From: Gammaproteobacteria bacterium
Lineage (GTDB): Bacteria > Pseudomonadota > Gammaproteobacteria > Steroidobacterales > Steroidobacteraceae
Reading direction: 5' to 3'
DNA: 7,130 nucleotides
Assembly (NCBI GenBank): GCA_005877705.1
Contig: VBNY01000162.1
Coordinates: forward strand, 1-7,130
Shown: piece by piece, positions 1-7,129 of the stretch
Position numbering within the stretch: position 1 is the stretch's first letter
Layout of the letters: every line of letters starts with the position of its first letter
Made by a program: the position numbers and the translations under genes
Notes under the pieces: generated by a model
Databases searched by the model: none
What the model saw: only the letters and a program-made list of their open reading frames with translations
Told to the model about the DNA's origin: nothing

Positions 1-1
1 G

Positions 2-697
2 CTCGGCATCAACGCCGCGGGCGTCGACGTGACGACGCTCAACGTGCTCACCGGCGCCATCGGTCTCGGCCTGGGCTTCGGCCTGCAGGCCATCGCGAGC
101 AATTTCGTGAGCGGCTTCGTGCTGCTGATGGACAAGTCCATCAAGCCCGGCGACGTCATCAGCTTCACCGGACACACCGGCACCAGCACGGAGAACTTCG
201 GTTGGGTGCAGGAGCTGCGCGGGCGTTACGTCGTGGTGCGCGACCGCGACGGCGTCGAGACGCTGGTCCCGAACCAGAACCTGATCACCAACTCGGTGAT
301 CAACTGGAGCTACTCCGACCAGCGCGTACGCATCCGTCTGCCGGTCATGGTGAGCTACGACGATGACCCGGAGATCGCCCTGAAACTGTTGTTCGAAGCG
401 GTGCAGCATCATCCGCGCATCCTGCGGGAGCCGCCACCCGTGACCCGTCTCATGGGCTTCGAGGACTACGGCATGCGTCTGGAGGTGCGTTTCTGGATCG
501 CCGACCCGATGAACGGCGTCAACAATGTGCGCTCCGATGTCAATCGCGCGATATGGAGAATCTTCCGCGACCACGGCGTGAAAATTCCGGTCGCACAGCG
601 CGAGCTGCGCATGATGCAGCCCGCGGTGGCCCGTTCGATCACCCGCGGGCAGGTCAGCGCGCCGCAGGACATCGAGCGCGACGAAATGGCCGACTGA
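2..697 (+). CDS. MscS-family mechanosensitive ion channel, C-terminal part (5' end outside window)
   Basis: Inner-membrane channel that opens under membrane tension and lets solutes out during hypo-osmotic shock. The reading frame is open from base 2, so the 231 visible residues are the C-terminal part of a longer protein. Visible residues 17-43 are the pore-lining helix, rich in alternating Gly and Ala (GAIGLGLGFGLQAIASNF), followed by the beta-domain entry KSIKPGDVI. Next come the beta-domain block GRYVVVRDRDGVETLVPNQN, with the family's PN signature, and the NSVINWSYSD strand. The remainder matches the cytoplasmic alpha/beta vestibule, ending in a short charged tail (IERDEMAD). The block GHTGTSTENFGWVQELRGR resembles the larger MscS-type proteins more than the small E. 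coli MscS, but the size of the missing N-terminus is unknown. arfB starts 6 bases after the stop, so the two may be cotranscribed. The family assignment is firm; the subfamily is not. Confidence 0.93.
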   Translation, partial: LGINAAGVDVTTLNVLTGAIGLGLGFGLQAIASNFVSGFVLLMDKSIKPGDVISFTGHTGTSTENFGWVQELRGRYVVVRDRDGVETLVPNQNLITNSVINWSYSDQRVRIRLPVMVSYDDDPEIALKLLFEAVQHHPRILREPPPVTRLMGFEDYGMRLEVRFWIADPMNGVNNVRSDVNRAIWRIFRDHGVKIPVAQRELRMMQPAVARSITRGQVSAPQDIERDEMAD

Positions 698-703
698 CGG
701 ACC

Positions 704-1141
704 GTGGTGGCAAGCGTGCCGCTCGAGGTTTCCCCGGCGATCGCCATCCCCGACGGCGACCTGTCGCTGTCGTTCGTGCGCTCATCCGGTCCAGGCGGGC
801 AGAACGTCAACAAAGTCGCCACGGCCGTGCAGTTGCGGTTCGATCTGGCGGGCAGCACGGCGCTCGCGGAGCCGGTCAAGATCCGTCTGCGCGCGCTGGC
901 GGGGCGGCGGCTCACGGCTGACGGAGCGATACTCATTGTCGCCAGAAATCACCGCACCCAGGAGCAGAACCGGCGCGAGGCGCTGCAGCGCCTCACGGAG
1001 CTGATCGAGCGGGCGCTGGTCGCGCCGAAGGTGCGCCGGCCGACCAAACCCACGCGCGCCTCGCGGGAGCGACGCCTGGAGCACAAGACTCGCCGCCAGC
1101 AAGCCAAACAGATGCGTGGGCGGGTCCGCTGGAGCGACTAA
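704..1141 (+). CDS. arfB: Alternative ribosome-rescue factor ArfB (peptidyl-tRNA hydrolase, GGQ protein)
   Basis: ArfB (YaeJ) enters the A site of ribosomes stalled on messages lacking a stop codon and hydrolyses the peptidyl-tRNA ester. The 145-residue product matches the family's length (E. coli about 140). The catalytic loop GPGGQNVNKVAT puts the GGQ motif at residues 31-33, preceded by the typical AIPDGDLSLSFVRSS strand. The C-terminal tail from about residue 107 is strongly basic (RRPTKPTRASRERRL, then KQMRGRVR), the part that inserts into the empty mRNA channel. The tail and the small size separate it from class I release factors, which carry extra domains. The start is uncertain: GTG at 704, 707 and 716 are all in frame, no strong Shine-Dalgarno site is visible, and the E. 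coli protein would align best with a start near 716. The gene ends in a tail-to-tail overlap with the decarboxylase on the other strand. Confidence 0.95.
   Translation: MVASVPLEVSPAIAIPDGDLSLSFVRSSGPGGQNVNKVATAVQLRFDLAGSTALAEPVKIRLRALAGRRLTADGAILIVARNHRTQEQNRREALQRLTELIERALVAPKVRRPTKPTRASRERRLEHKTRRQQAKQMRGRVRWSD
1138..1141. other. Overlapping convergent stop codons of arfB and the decarboxylase
   Basis: The arfB TAA (1139-1141, + strand) and the decarboxylase TAG (1138-1140, - strand) share bases. No hairpin followed by a T-run is visible on either side, so no intrinsic terminator separates the two converging units. Confidence 0.85.
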
Positions 1142-1371
1142 TTGGCCGTTTCCTGCATCAGCGACCACAGCTGCACGACGTGCTCGTGCTGCGTCGTCTC
1201 GACACCGAACGAGACCCTGACCATCCAGCGGCCATCGAGCATGGCCGGCGTGAGATACGCCCTGCCCGACTCATTGATACGCCTCACCCACGCCAGCGTG
1301 TGGGTATCCAGAGCATCGCCGCTCAGGCCCGGCGGCTCGTGCCGCACACACACGGTCTGTAGAGGAGCGGG

Positions 1372-1380
1372 GGCCTGACA
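1372..1380 (-). other. Deletion/frameshift junction in the decarboxylase gene
   Basis: Upstream of this point on the - strand the family sequence reads GRRFRALKLWFLIREQGV. Downstream, the family sequence reads APAPLQTVCVRHEPPGLSG, but only after a change of frame. In relatives about 30 residues, roughly an alpha-helical segment starting GLQ..., lie between these two points. The missing stretch cannot be a multiple of three bases. The exact break cannot be fixed without an intact relative. Confidence 0.8.
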
Positions 1381-2470
1381 CCCTGCTCGCGAATCAGGAA
1401 CCACAACTTGAGCGCCCGGAAGCGCCGGCCCAAGGGGATGCCCCAGTCGCGCAAGTTCTTCACCTGCGAATCGGTGGCGGTGCGCAGATAGCTCGGGTTG
1501 GACGACATCACGCGCACCAGATGCTGTGCATCGCGCACGAAATACACCGAGCAATCGAACGAGGCTCCGAGCCACTTGTGCGGGTTGAGGACCACGGAGT
1601 CCGCTTGCTCGACGCCGTTCCACATCGGGCGGCACTCGGGCAGGATCATCGCGGAGCCCGCCATCGCCGCATCGACGTGCAGCCACAGCCCGTGCGCCTG
1701 GGCCACCTGCGCGATGTCGGCGAGCGGATCGAGAGCGGTGGTCGCGGTGGAGCCGGTCGTGGCGATGATCGCGCACGGCTCGAGCCCGCGCGCTCGATCG
1801 GCCTCAACGGCTTCGAGCAGAGCCTGTGCACGCATCGCGTAGCGCTCGTCAACCGCTACGATCCGCAGGTTTGTCCTGCCAAAGCCTGCGAGCAGCGCGG
1901 CCTTCTCCACGGAACTGTGGCTCTGGCTCGAGGCGTAGATGACGAGCGGCCGGTCGGCCTCCTGCAGGCCGCCGCGCGCAGCGCCATAGCTGGTGGCTCG
2001 CTCGCGTGCGCATATGAGCGCCACCAAGGTGGCCGTCGAGGCGGTGTCCTGGATCACACCGCTCCAGGCGCCGGACAGACCCACCATCTGCCGCAGCCAG
2101 TCGGTGGCGAGCTCCTCGAGCTCCGTGAGAGCTGGGCTCGCCTGCCAGTTGAGGCCGAGCTGCGCCAGCCCGGTGCTCACATAATCGCCGAGCACGGCCG
2201 CGAGGCTGCTGTTGGACGGGAAGTAGCCGAAGAAACGCGGATCCTGCCAATGCGTGCAGGCGGGCAGGATCACACTCCTCAGGTCGTCCAGGATTGCTCC
2301 GAAAGGCTCCGGCGCATCCGGAGGCGCCGCCGGCAAGTCGCGCTTGACCGCCCCGGGGAGCACACGCGCCATGACGGGGAACACACCGCGAGAAGTCTGC
2401 TCGCGGTAATCCGCGATCCAGTCGATCAACTCATGGCCGATGCGACGGAACTCTTCGACGTTCATGTGGA

Positions 2471-2477
2471 CCTTCCC
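2471..2477 (-). promoter_or_regulatory. Shine-Dalgarno site of the decarboxylase gene
   Basis: Read on the - strand, GGGAAGG lies 5 bases before the ATG at 2463-2465. It supports that start and shows that the decarboxylase has its own ribosome entry inside the 29-base gap after the exporter stop. The gap shows no obvious promoter or terminator hairpin, which favours readthrough transcription from the exporter gene. Confidence 0.6.
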
Positions 2478-2494
2478 AGCTGCAAGCGCTCACA

Positions 2495-4852
2495 TTAGCG
2501 CGCCGCGGGACGGATCAGCCACGCTGCCAGAGCCGGCAGCAGGATGATCGCCGCGAGCATGTTCACGAGGAACATGAACGTGAGCATGACGCCAATGTCG
2601 GCCTGGAATTTGAGCGGCGAGAACACCCAGGTCGCCACGCCGATGGCAAGCGTGATACCGGTGAAGATGATGCTGGCGCCCGTGACGTGCAACGTGCGCT
2701 CGTAGGCGTCCTTGAGCGGCAGTCCCTGACGCAGGAACTGCTGCAGGCGGCTGAAGAGGTAGATACCGTAATCCACGCCGATGCCCGCCCCCAACGCCAC
2801 CATCGGCAATGTCGACACCTTCAGTCCGATGCCGACGAGGGCCATCACCGCGTACACCAGGACCGACACGAGCGCCAGCGGCAGAACTACCAACAGGGTT
2901 CCGAGGGCCGAGCCAAAGGTGATCAGGCACATCACGATCACCGTCGCAAACACGCCCGCGAGAATCCAGAACTCCTTGGCCTTCACCGTCTCGTTGGTCG
3001 CCGCCATCGCGCCCACGTTGCCGGCGGCCAGCTTGAACTGCGCTCCGGGGACCGGATTGTGCGCTCGCCAGCTCTTCACCGCGGCGATGACGCGCGCGAT
3101 CGTCTCGGCCCGATGGTCGGTGAGAAACATCATCACCGGCACGATGTTGCACTCGGCGTTGAGCAGGCCAGTGCTCGTCTCGATGTAGCGCGTCGACTGC
3201 GTGAGCTGCGTCTGCTCGCGCGGGATGCTGCGCCACTTGAGGCTGCCCTCGTTCCAGCCGGCGATCGCGGTCTTGGCGACGAACGGCAGTGTGAGCACGT
3301 CCTGAACGCCAGCGACGTTCTGCATGTGCCAGGCGAAGCGATCGACCGCGCTCATCAGATCGTAGCTGACGCAGACCGGCTCCTTGGACTCGACGATCGC
3401 CGTCAGCAGATCGACGCCGATGGAGAACTTCGCCGTGATGATGTCGCTGTCCTGGTTGTAGCGCGAGTGCGCACGCAGCTCCGGCACGCCCGCCTGCGTA
3501 TCCCCGATCGGCGTCTCCCGGCCCTTCCACCAGCCGAGCACCGCGAGGCCTGCGGCGATGATGATGATGACGAGCGCCGGGCCGCGATCGGTGATGCCGG
3601 ACAGGCTGCGCCAGAGCCTCGCGAGCGCTCGCTGCCGACGCTCCACGCGCGCGCGGTAGCCGGCGTCGAACCGGATGTAGGAGATGAGGACCGGCAGCAG
3701 AACCAGATCGGTGAGAATCACGATCGCGACCCCGATGCTGGCCGTGACCGCCATCTCGCGGATCACCGGCACGGGGATGAGCAGGATGGTGATGAACCCG
3801 ACCAGGTCGGCGAGCAGCGCAATGATCGCCGGCGCCAGCAGCTGACGGAAGGTCCTGCGGGCCGCCTCCATGCTGTCGAGCCCCGCGAAGGCGGCATCGC
3901 TCACGGCGCTGATCTTCTGCACGCCGTGGCTGACGCCGATCGCGAAGATGAGAAACGGCACGAGCAGGCCGAGAGGATCGATGCCGTACCCGAGAAGCAC
4001 CAGCGTGCCGAGCTGCCAGAGCACCGCGATCACGGAGCACCCGACGGGCACGAGCGCCACGCGCAATGACTGGCAGTACAGCCACACCGCCAGCAGCGTG
4101 AGCGCCAGGGTGATCGCCGCGAACAGCACGACCGACCACGCCCCGTCGGCAATGTCGCCCATCACCTTGGCGAAGCCGATCATGTGCACGTCGACCGCGC
4201 TGCCTCTGCCCGCCTGCACCCGGGGCACCTTCTGCTCGAGCTCGTGAGCCACCCGGATCGGGTCGACCGGGCGGCCGTTGGCGTCCTGCTCGAGCACGAT
4301 CGCGCTCACGAGCGCGCCGGAGAAATCATTCGCGACGAGCCGGCCGACGATGCCGGCCTTCAAGATATTCTCGCGCACCCGGGCCATGCCCGCGGGCGTG
4401 GGTGTGAAGTCCGCCGGAATGACATTGCCGGCCTCGATACCCTCCTCGACCACTTCGAGGTAGCGCACGTTGGGCGTGAACAGCGACTGCACACGCCCGC
4501 GGTCGATGCCGTCCATCACGATGACTTCATCGGTCGCCTTGCGCAGCGCGCTGAAGAATTCGGGCTTGAACATGTTGCCATCGCGCGCGATCAGCGCTAT
4601 CAGCACGCGGTTCGCGCCGCGGAACTCGGCGACGTTGTCGTCGAGGTAGGTGCGCATGTACTCGTGCCGGGTCGGCAGTGTCTTGTTGAACGAGCAGTCG
4701 ATGCGCAGACCGCGCAGCGCAACGGCGCCCAGGACCGCCGTGACCAGGGCGAACAGCGCGACAAGCAGCGCCCGGTGGCCGAAGATGATGCGCTCGAGAT
4801 GCGCGCTGACCGCCTCCCCGGTGCGCCCGCCGCTGCCGCTCGCTGCGCTCAT
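2495..4852 (-). CDS. RND-superfamily (MMPL-type) exporter, 785 residues
   Basis: Inner-membrane transporter of the RND superfamily, the group annotated as MMPL or 'predicted exporter', likely proton-driven; the cargo is unknown. The layout is the usual duplicated half: membrane segment at about 27-48, periplasmic domain about 50-235, membrane segments between about 238 and 393, cytoplasmic link with an Arg-rich stretch (399-415), membrane segment about 425-442, second periplasmic domain about 443-625, and the last five segments from about 628 to 781. The final half carries the MMPL signature LGAGIGVDYGIYLF (688-700), with the D694-Y695 pair expected in the proton path. The equivalent first-half site reads IFAIGVSHGVQ (302-312) and lacks the acid. 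Length is normal and no break is seen. The ATG overlaps the Ycf48-like stop (ATGA) and has a good AAGGGG site, indicating translational coupling. In this context it probably works with the DUF1329 and Ycf48-like proteins. Confidence 0.92.
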   Translation of the reverse strand: MSAASGSGGRTGEAVSAHLERIIFGHRALLVALFALVTAVLGAVALRGLRIDCSFNKTLPTRHEYMRTYLDDNVAEFRGANRVLIALIARDGNMFKPEFFSALRKATDEVIVMDGIDRGRVQSLFTPNVRYLEVVEEGIEAGNVIPADFTPTPAGMARVRENILKAGIVGRLVANDFSGALVSAIVLEQDANGRPVDPIRVAHELEQKVPRVQAGRGSAVDVHMIGFAKVMGDIADGAWSVVLFAAITLALTLLAVWLYCQSLRVALVPVGCSVIAVLWQLGTLVLLGYGIDPLGLLVPFLIFAIGVSHGVQKISAVSDAAFAGLDSMEAARRTFRQLLAPAIIALLADLVGFITILLIPVPVIREMAVTASIGVAIVILTDLVLLPVLISYIRFDAGYRARVERRQRALARLWRSLSGITDRGPALVIIIIAAGLAVLGWWKGRETPIGDTQAGVPELRAHSRYNQDSDIITAKFSIGVDLLTAIVESKEPVCVSYDLMSAVDRFAWHMQNVAGVQDVLTLPFVAKTAIAGWNEGSLKWRSIPREQTQLTQSTRYIETSTGLLNAECNIVPVMMFLTDHRAETIARVIAAVKSWRAHNPVPGAQFKLAAGNVGAMAATNETVKAKEFWILAGVFATVIVMCLITFGSALGTLLVVLPLALVSVLVYAVMALVGIGLKVSTLPMVALGAGIGVDYGIYLFSRLQQFLRQGLPLKDAYERTLHVTGASIIFTGITLAIGVATWVFSPLKFQADIGVMLTFMFLVNMLAAIILLPALAAWLIRPAAR

Positions 4853-4858
4853 CGCGCG

Positions 4859-4864
4859 CCCCTT
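4859..4864 (-). promoter_or_regulatory. Shine-Dalgarno site of the exporter gene
   Basis: On the - strand AAGGGG lies 6 bases before the ATG at 4850-4852. It sits inside the last codons of the Ycf48-like gene, whose TGA stop (4849-4851) overlaps the ATG. This fixes the exporter start and supports coupled translation of the two genes. Confidence 0.7.
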
Positions 4865-5079
4865 ACCCTGTCGAGTCGAATCAACCTGGCCCCGGCTTCG
4901 CCGACCGTCACCAGGGTGTCAGCGTTGGGCGCGAGCGCCGCAGACAGGCCCTTGCGGTCGTCCTGCTGCAGCAACGCGAACGACTTGCCGCCGTCGTGAC
5001 TCACCAACACGACGCCGGACAGGCCGACGATGGCCACTGCACCGTCGCCGAAGGTCGCGGCGCCATCCAGCATCGCAGC

Positions 5080-5087
5080 GGTGTGCC
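5080..5087 (-). other. Deletion/frameshift junction in the Ycf48-like gene
   Basis: LAYGLRG in one frame is followed directly by TAAMLDGAATF in another. Every other blade in this protein has an S-x-D-x-G-x-x-W type Asp-box a few residues after the Gly-rich strand, but blade 5 has none. About 15-20 codons plus a non-triplet remainder are inferred to be lost. The exact break is uncertain within a few bases. Confidence 0.77.
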
Positions 5088-5852
5088 CCGCAGGCCGTAG
5101 GCGAGCAGCGCATCGCGGGTGAGCGGCAGCACGCCGAAGAACGACCCTTGATAGGGGGACGGCAGCTCGACCCAGCTCCCGCCGCCGTCCTCGGAGCGAT
5201 ACAAGTGCCCCGCTTCGGCCGCGATGTACAACCTCGAGGCTGAGGCGGCAACGATGCGGTTCAGGTGATAGCCGCCCCCGATTGTCTCGGGCGCGCGCGC
5301 GGCGCCGGACTTGGCCGCGCTCGGTGGCGCGACCGCGGTGCGCGCCGTTGGCAGCGGCCGCGGCTCAAATTTGCGCTCCGTCCAGCTTGCCCCACCGTCC
5401 TCGCTGACGAGATAGGCGCTGTAGGCACCGACTGCAATCGCGTGCCCTCCCGGGTTGCATGCCACGTCCAGCAGCGGCTGCTGCGCCTGCGGCGCATAGT
5501 GAGTGCGCTGCCAGGTGCGCCCCGCGTCCTGAGTGGCGAGGATGACCTCGTCATGACCGACGGCAATACCGCGCCGTGCGTCCATGAAGCACACCCCGGT
5601 GAGCAACGCTTGTGTAGGCACGAGGTCAGCCTGCACCCACGTGCGCCCCTTGTCGTCGCTCAGCAGCACGTGCCCGCGCTCGCCCACCGCCACGAACCGC
5701 TCGCCCGCCGAGGCGATGGCAATCAACAGCGAGCGGTACGCAAGCGGCGCCCGCTCGGAAAGCAACACAGCGGGCTCGGCCGCCTCAGAGCGGGCGACCC
5801 CCATGGGAATGAGCGGCAAACCAAGGCATAGGGCCCACGCGCGGCGACTGGG

Positions 5853-5872
5853 CAACTCTATCGGACCCCTCT
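5853..5872 (-). promoter_or_regulatory. Ribosome binding site and TTG start of the Ycf48-like gene
   Basis: On the - strand AGAGGGG (5866-5872) lies 10 bases before TTG at 5853-5855. The TTG comes 2 bases after the DUF1329 stop TAG (5858-5860). It is the only usual start codon between that stop and the hydrophobic signal-peptide core, so it is preferred over the ATG at 5804. The spacing is at the long end of the normal range, so initiation may depend on translation of the upstream gene. Confidence 0.55.
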
Positions 5873-7129
5873 GCGCTGCAGCTCGCTCGGTTGATAATCC
5901 GCCGCTGTGCGCTTGATCGTGAAGTCGTAGGACCGCGGCTCCTCGTTCTGCAAGCCGAGCGCCAGATAGCGGCCGTTCGACAGGTCCATTACGAGCTCGA
6001 GGGTCGTCCACAGCGTCGGCACATCGTAGTAGTTGATGACGTGCCCTTCCTGCACCCGGTACAGCTGTCCGCGCCGATCGTAGCAGTCCACCGCGAGGAT
6101 CTGCCACGAATCCTCATCCACGTACAGGGTGCGCCGGCTGTACAGGTGGCTCATGCCTGGCTTCAGGGTGGAGTCGACGACCCATAGCCGATGCAGCTCG
6201 TAGCGCGCCAGATCCTGGTTGATGTGGTTCTTCTTGAGGATCTCGCCGTACTTCACTTTGTTGCTGTGCAGCCGGTAGGAGTTGTAGGGAACGTACAGCT
6301 CCTGCTTGCCGATGAGCTTCCAGTCGTAGCGCTCCGGGCTGCCGTTGTACATGTCGAACTGGTCCGACGTGCGCAGGTTGTCGGCATTCGTCCCCGGGTT
6401 GTCGAAGGCGACGTTCGGCGCGCGGCGCACGCGCCGCTGGCCGGGGTTGTAGATCCACGCCTTGCGGTTCTCCTTCGCCTGATCGAGTGTCTCGTGGACC
6501 AGCAGAATCTCCCCGGCGAGCCGCGCGGGCTCGGTCGTCTCCTGGATGAAGTAGATGATGATGTTGTTCAGCGCCGCTTCCGTGATGTCCGGCAGGGCGT
6601 ACTGGAACAGGAACTCGTCCTTGAACGCCACCAGCGTGTAGCCGCCGCCGGCGGTCACGGGCGCCTGGCCGATCAGGCGCGAGGCGGCGACGGCCCGATA
6701 GCGCAGTACGTGGTTCCAGAAAACCTCCACGCCCGTCTTCGGGATGGGAAACGGAATCCCCTGCACGGCGCCGGTCACGCCGTTGCCGCCGGGAACGAGA
6801 TTCGCAGTCGTGGCGATGCGCTTGGTCGCCTCGTAGATCCGCTGCGGCTGCGCGGCGCTGCGGTGCGTCGGATAAACGATCAGCTTGTAATCCGGATATG
6901 TCTGCAGCAGCCGCTTGTGCCCCTCGGTCAGCTTCGCCGCATGCTGGCTCATGTTCGCCGCCGTGATCGTGAACAGCGGCTGGTCGCTCGCGAACGGATC
7001 GGGATGATGCTCTCCGGTGCGGTAACTGGGGAAGCCGGCCTCGGCCGCTGACTTGATGCCGCCGGTCCACTCGGGAATGGTGCCGTCCGCATTGGCCGCC
7101 TTCTCGGCGCCCATCGGCGTGAGGTCCGC
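5858..7129 (-). CDS. DUF1329 protein, outer-membrane lipoprotein-sorting-like (N-terminus outside window)
   Basis: Member of DUF1329 (PF07044), proteins with a LolA/LolB-like fold that are thought to act in the periplasm, possibly carrying lipid or another hydrophobic cargo; no reaction is established. The frame is open to the window edge, giving about 423 residues. The family is usually about 450, so the signal peptide and first residues are missing. The visible N-terminus is ADLTPMGAEKAANADGTIPE, followed by WTGG, the family hallmark. Other recognisable blocks are GIPFPIPKTGVEVFWNHVLR, YVPYNSYRLHSNKVKYGEIL, HRLWVVDSTLKPGMSH and YSRRTLYVDEDSWQIL. The C-terminus YDFTIKRTAADYQPSEL is typical, and no frame break is visible. 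The ATG at 7114 is internal, because the conserved sequence continues upstream of it. It heads the visible part of the operon; a DUF1302 gene often precedes it in other bacteria and may lie beyond 7130. Confidence 0.92.
   Translation of the reverse strand, partial: ADLTPMGAEKAANADGTIPEWTGGIKSAAEAGFPSYRTGEHHPDPFASDQPLFTITAANMSQHAAKLTEGHKRLLQTYPDYKLIVYPTHRSAAQPQRIYEATKRIATTANLVPGGNGVTGAVQGIPFPIPKTGVEVFWNHVLRYRAVAASRLIGQAPVTAGGGYTLVAFKDEFLFQYALPDITEAALNNIIIYFIQETTEPARLAGEILLVHETLDQAKENRKAWIYNPGQRRVRRAPNVAFDNPGTNADNLRTSDQFDMYNGSPERYDWKLIGKQELYVPYNSYRLHSNKVKYGEILKKNHINQDLARYELHRLWVVDSTLKPGMSHLYSRRTLYVDEDSWQILAVDCYDRRGQLYRVQEGHVINYYDVPTLWTTLELVMDLSNGRYLALGLQNEEPRSYDFTIKRTAADYQPSELQRRGVR

Larger units (their letters stand above)
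1138..2465 (-). pseudogene. PLP-dependent aromatic-L-amino-acid-type decarboxylase, broken by internal deletion and frameshift
   Basis: Group II pyridoxal-phosphate decarboxylase, a cytoplasmic enzyme converting an amino acid, probably aromatic, to its amine and CO2. Starting from ATG at 2465, with GGGAAGG 5 bases upstream, family features are intact: FFGYFPSNSS with NWQASPALTELEE (active-site face), H183 in SQSHSSVEK (stacks on PLP), D265 in LHVDAAMAG (pairs with the PLP nitrogen), K297 in NPHKWL (Schiff base) and Y326 in NPSYLRT. Their positions run a constant 6 below human AADC H192/D271/K303/Y332, apart from 9 at the His. The catalytic-loop Tyr favours decarboxylase over aldehyde synthase. 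After REQGV (residue 363, about 1377) the frame runs into an unrelated tail and stops at 1323. The true C-terminus resumes in another frame from about 1374 (APAPLQTVCVRHEPPG) to TAG at 1138-1140. The pieces total about 441 residues against about 470-480, so roughly 30 are missing. The 380-residue product of 1323-2465 lacks the C-terminal small domain and is probably inactive. Exact substrate is unknown. Confidence 0.87.
4849..5855 (-). pseudogene. Ycf48-like beta-propeller protein, broken by deletion/frameshift in blade 5
   Basis: Secreted or periplasmic beta-propeller related to the photosystem II assembly factor Ycf48/HCF136; in non-photosynthetic bacteria its role is undefined. The likely TTG start at 5855 gives a signal peptide (MPSRRAWALCLGLPLIPMG, probable cleavage after RSEA near residue 25). 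Asp-box type repeats follow: GHVLLSDDKGRTW (61-73), EVILATQDAGRTW (103-115), AYLVSEDGGASW (147-158) and GHLYRSEDGGGSW (216-228). A Pro/Ala-rich linker occupies about 164-194. After LAYGLRG (251-257) the frame is lost and runs to a stop at 5001. Propeller sequence resumes in another frame at about 5082 (TAAMLDGAATFGDGAVAIVG), with a sixth Asp-box (VVLVSHDGGKSF) and a partial seventh, ending at 4849. The fifth Asp-box is missing, about 15-20 residues. ATG at 5804 is an alternative start but would remove the signal peptide. The gene follows DUF1329 by 2 bases and overlaps the exporter by 4. Confidence 0.83.

Noticed and set aside
1372..1380. Programmed ribosomal frameshift as the explanation for the decarboxylase break
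   Set aside because: No slippery heptamer is evident, and about 30 family residues are missing, which a frameshift alone cannot explain.
2466..2494. Terminator or promoter in the gap between exporter and decarboxylase
   Set aside because: Only tiny palindromes (AGCGCT, CAGCTG) are present; there is no stable stem with a T-run and no convincing -35/-10 pair in 29 bases.
1521..2498. 325-codon + strand open frame antisense to the decarboxylase
   Set aside because: The opposite strand encodes recognisable PLP-decarboxylase motifs throughout; this frame shows none of its own.
2687..4069. 460-codon open frame on the + strand, antisense to the exporter
   Set aside because: The composition (Arg, Asp, His, Gln) is that of an antisense shadow; no domain, signal or ribosome site supports it.
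2490..4139. 549-codon open frame on the - strand in another frame inside the exporter gene
   Set aside because: Its translation is Arg/Ala/His-rich low-complexity sequence typical of out-of-frame reading in high-GC DNA, while the 2495-4852 frame gives a clear RND transporter.
5856..6107. N-terminal extension of the Ycf48-like frame up to an ATG at 6107
   Set aside because: It would overlap 250 bases of conserved DUF1329 coding sequence and place the hydrophobic signal segment inside the protein; the TTG at 5855 fits better.
6191..7051. 286-codon + strand and 318-codon - strand open frames over the DUF1329 gene
   Set aside because: Both are shadow frames; the DUF1329 frame has the family blocks from end to end.
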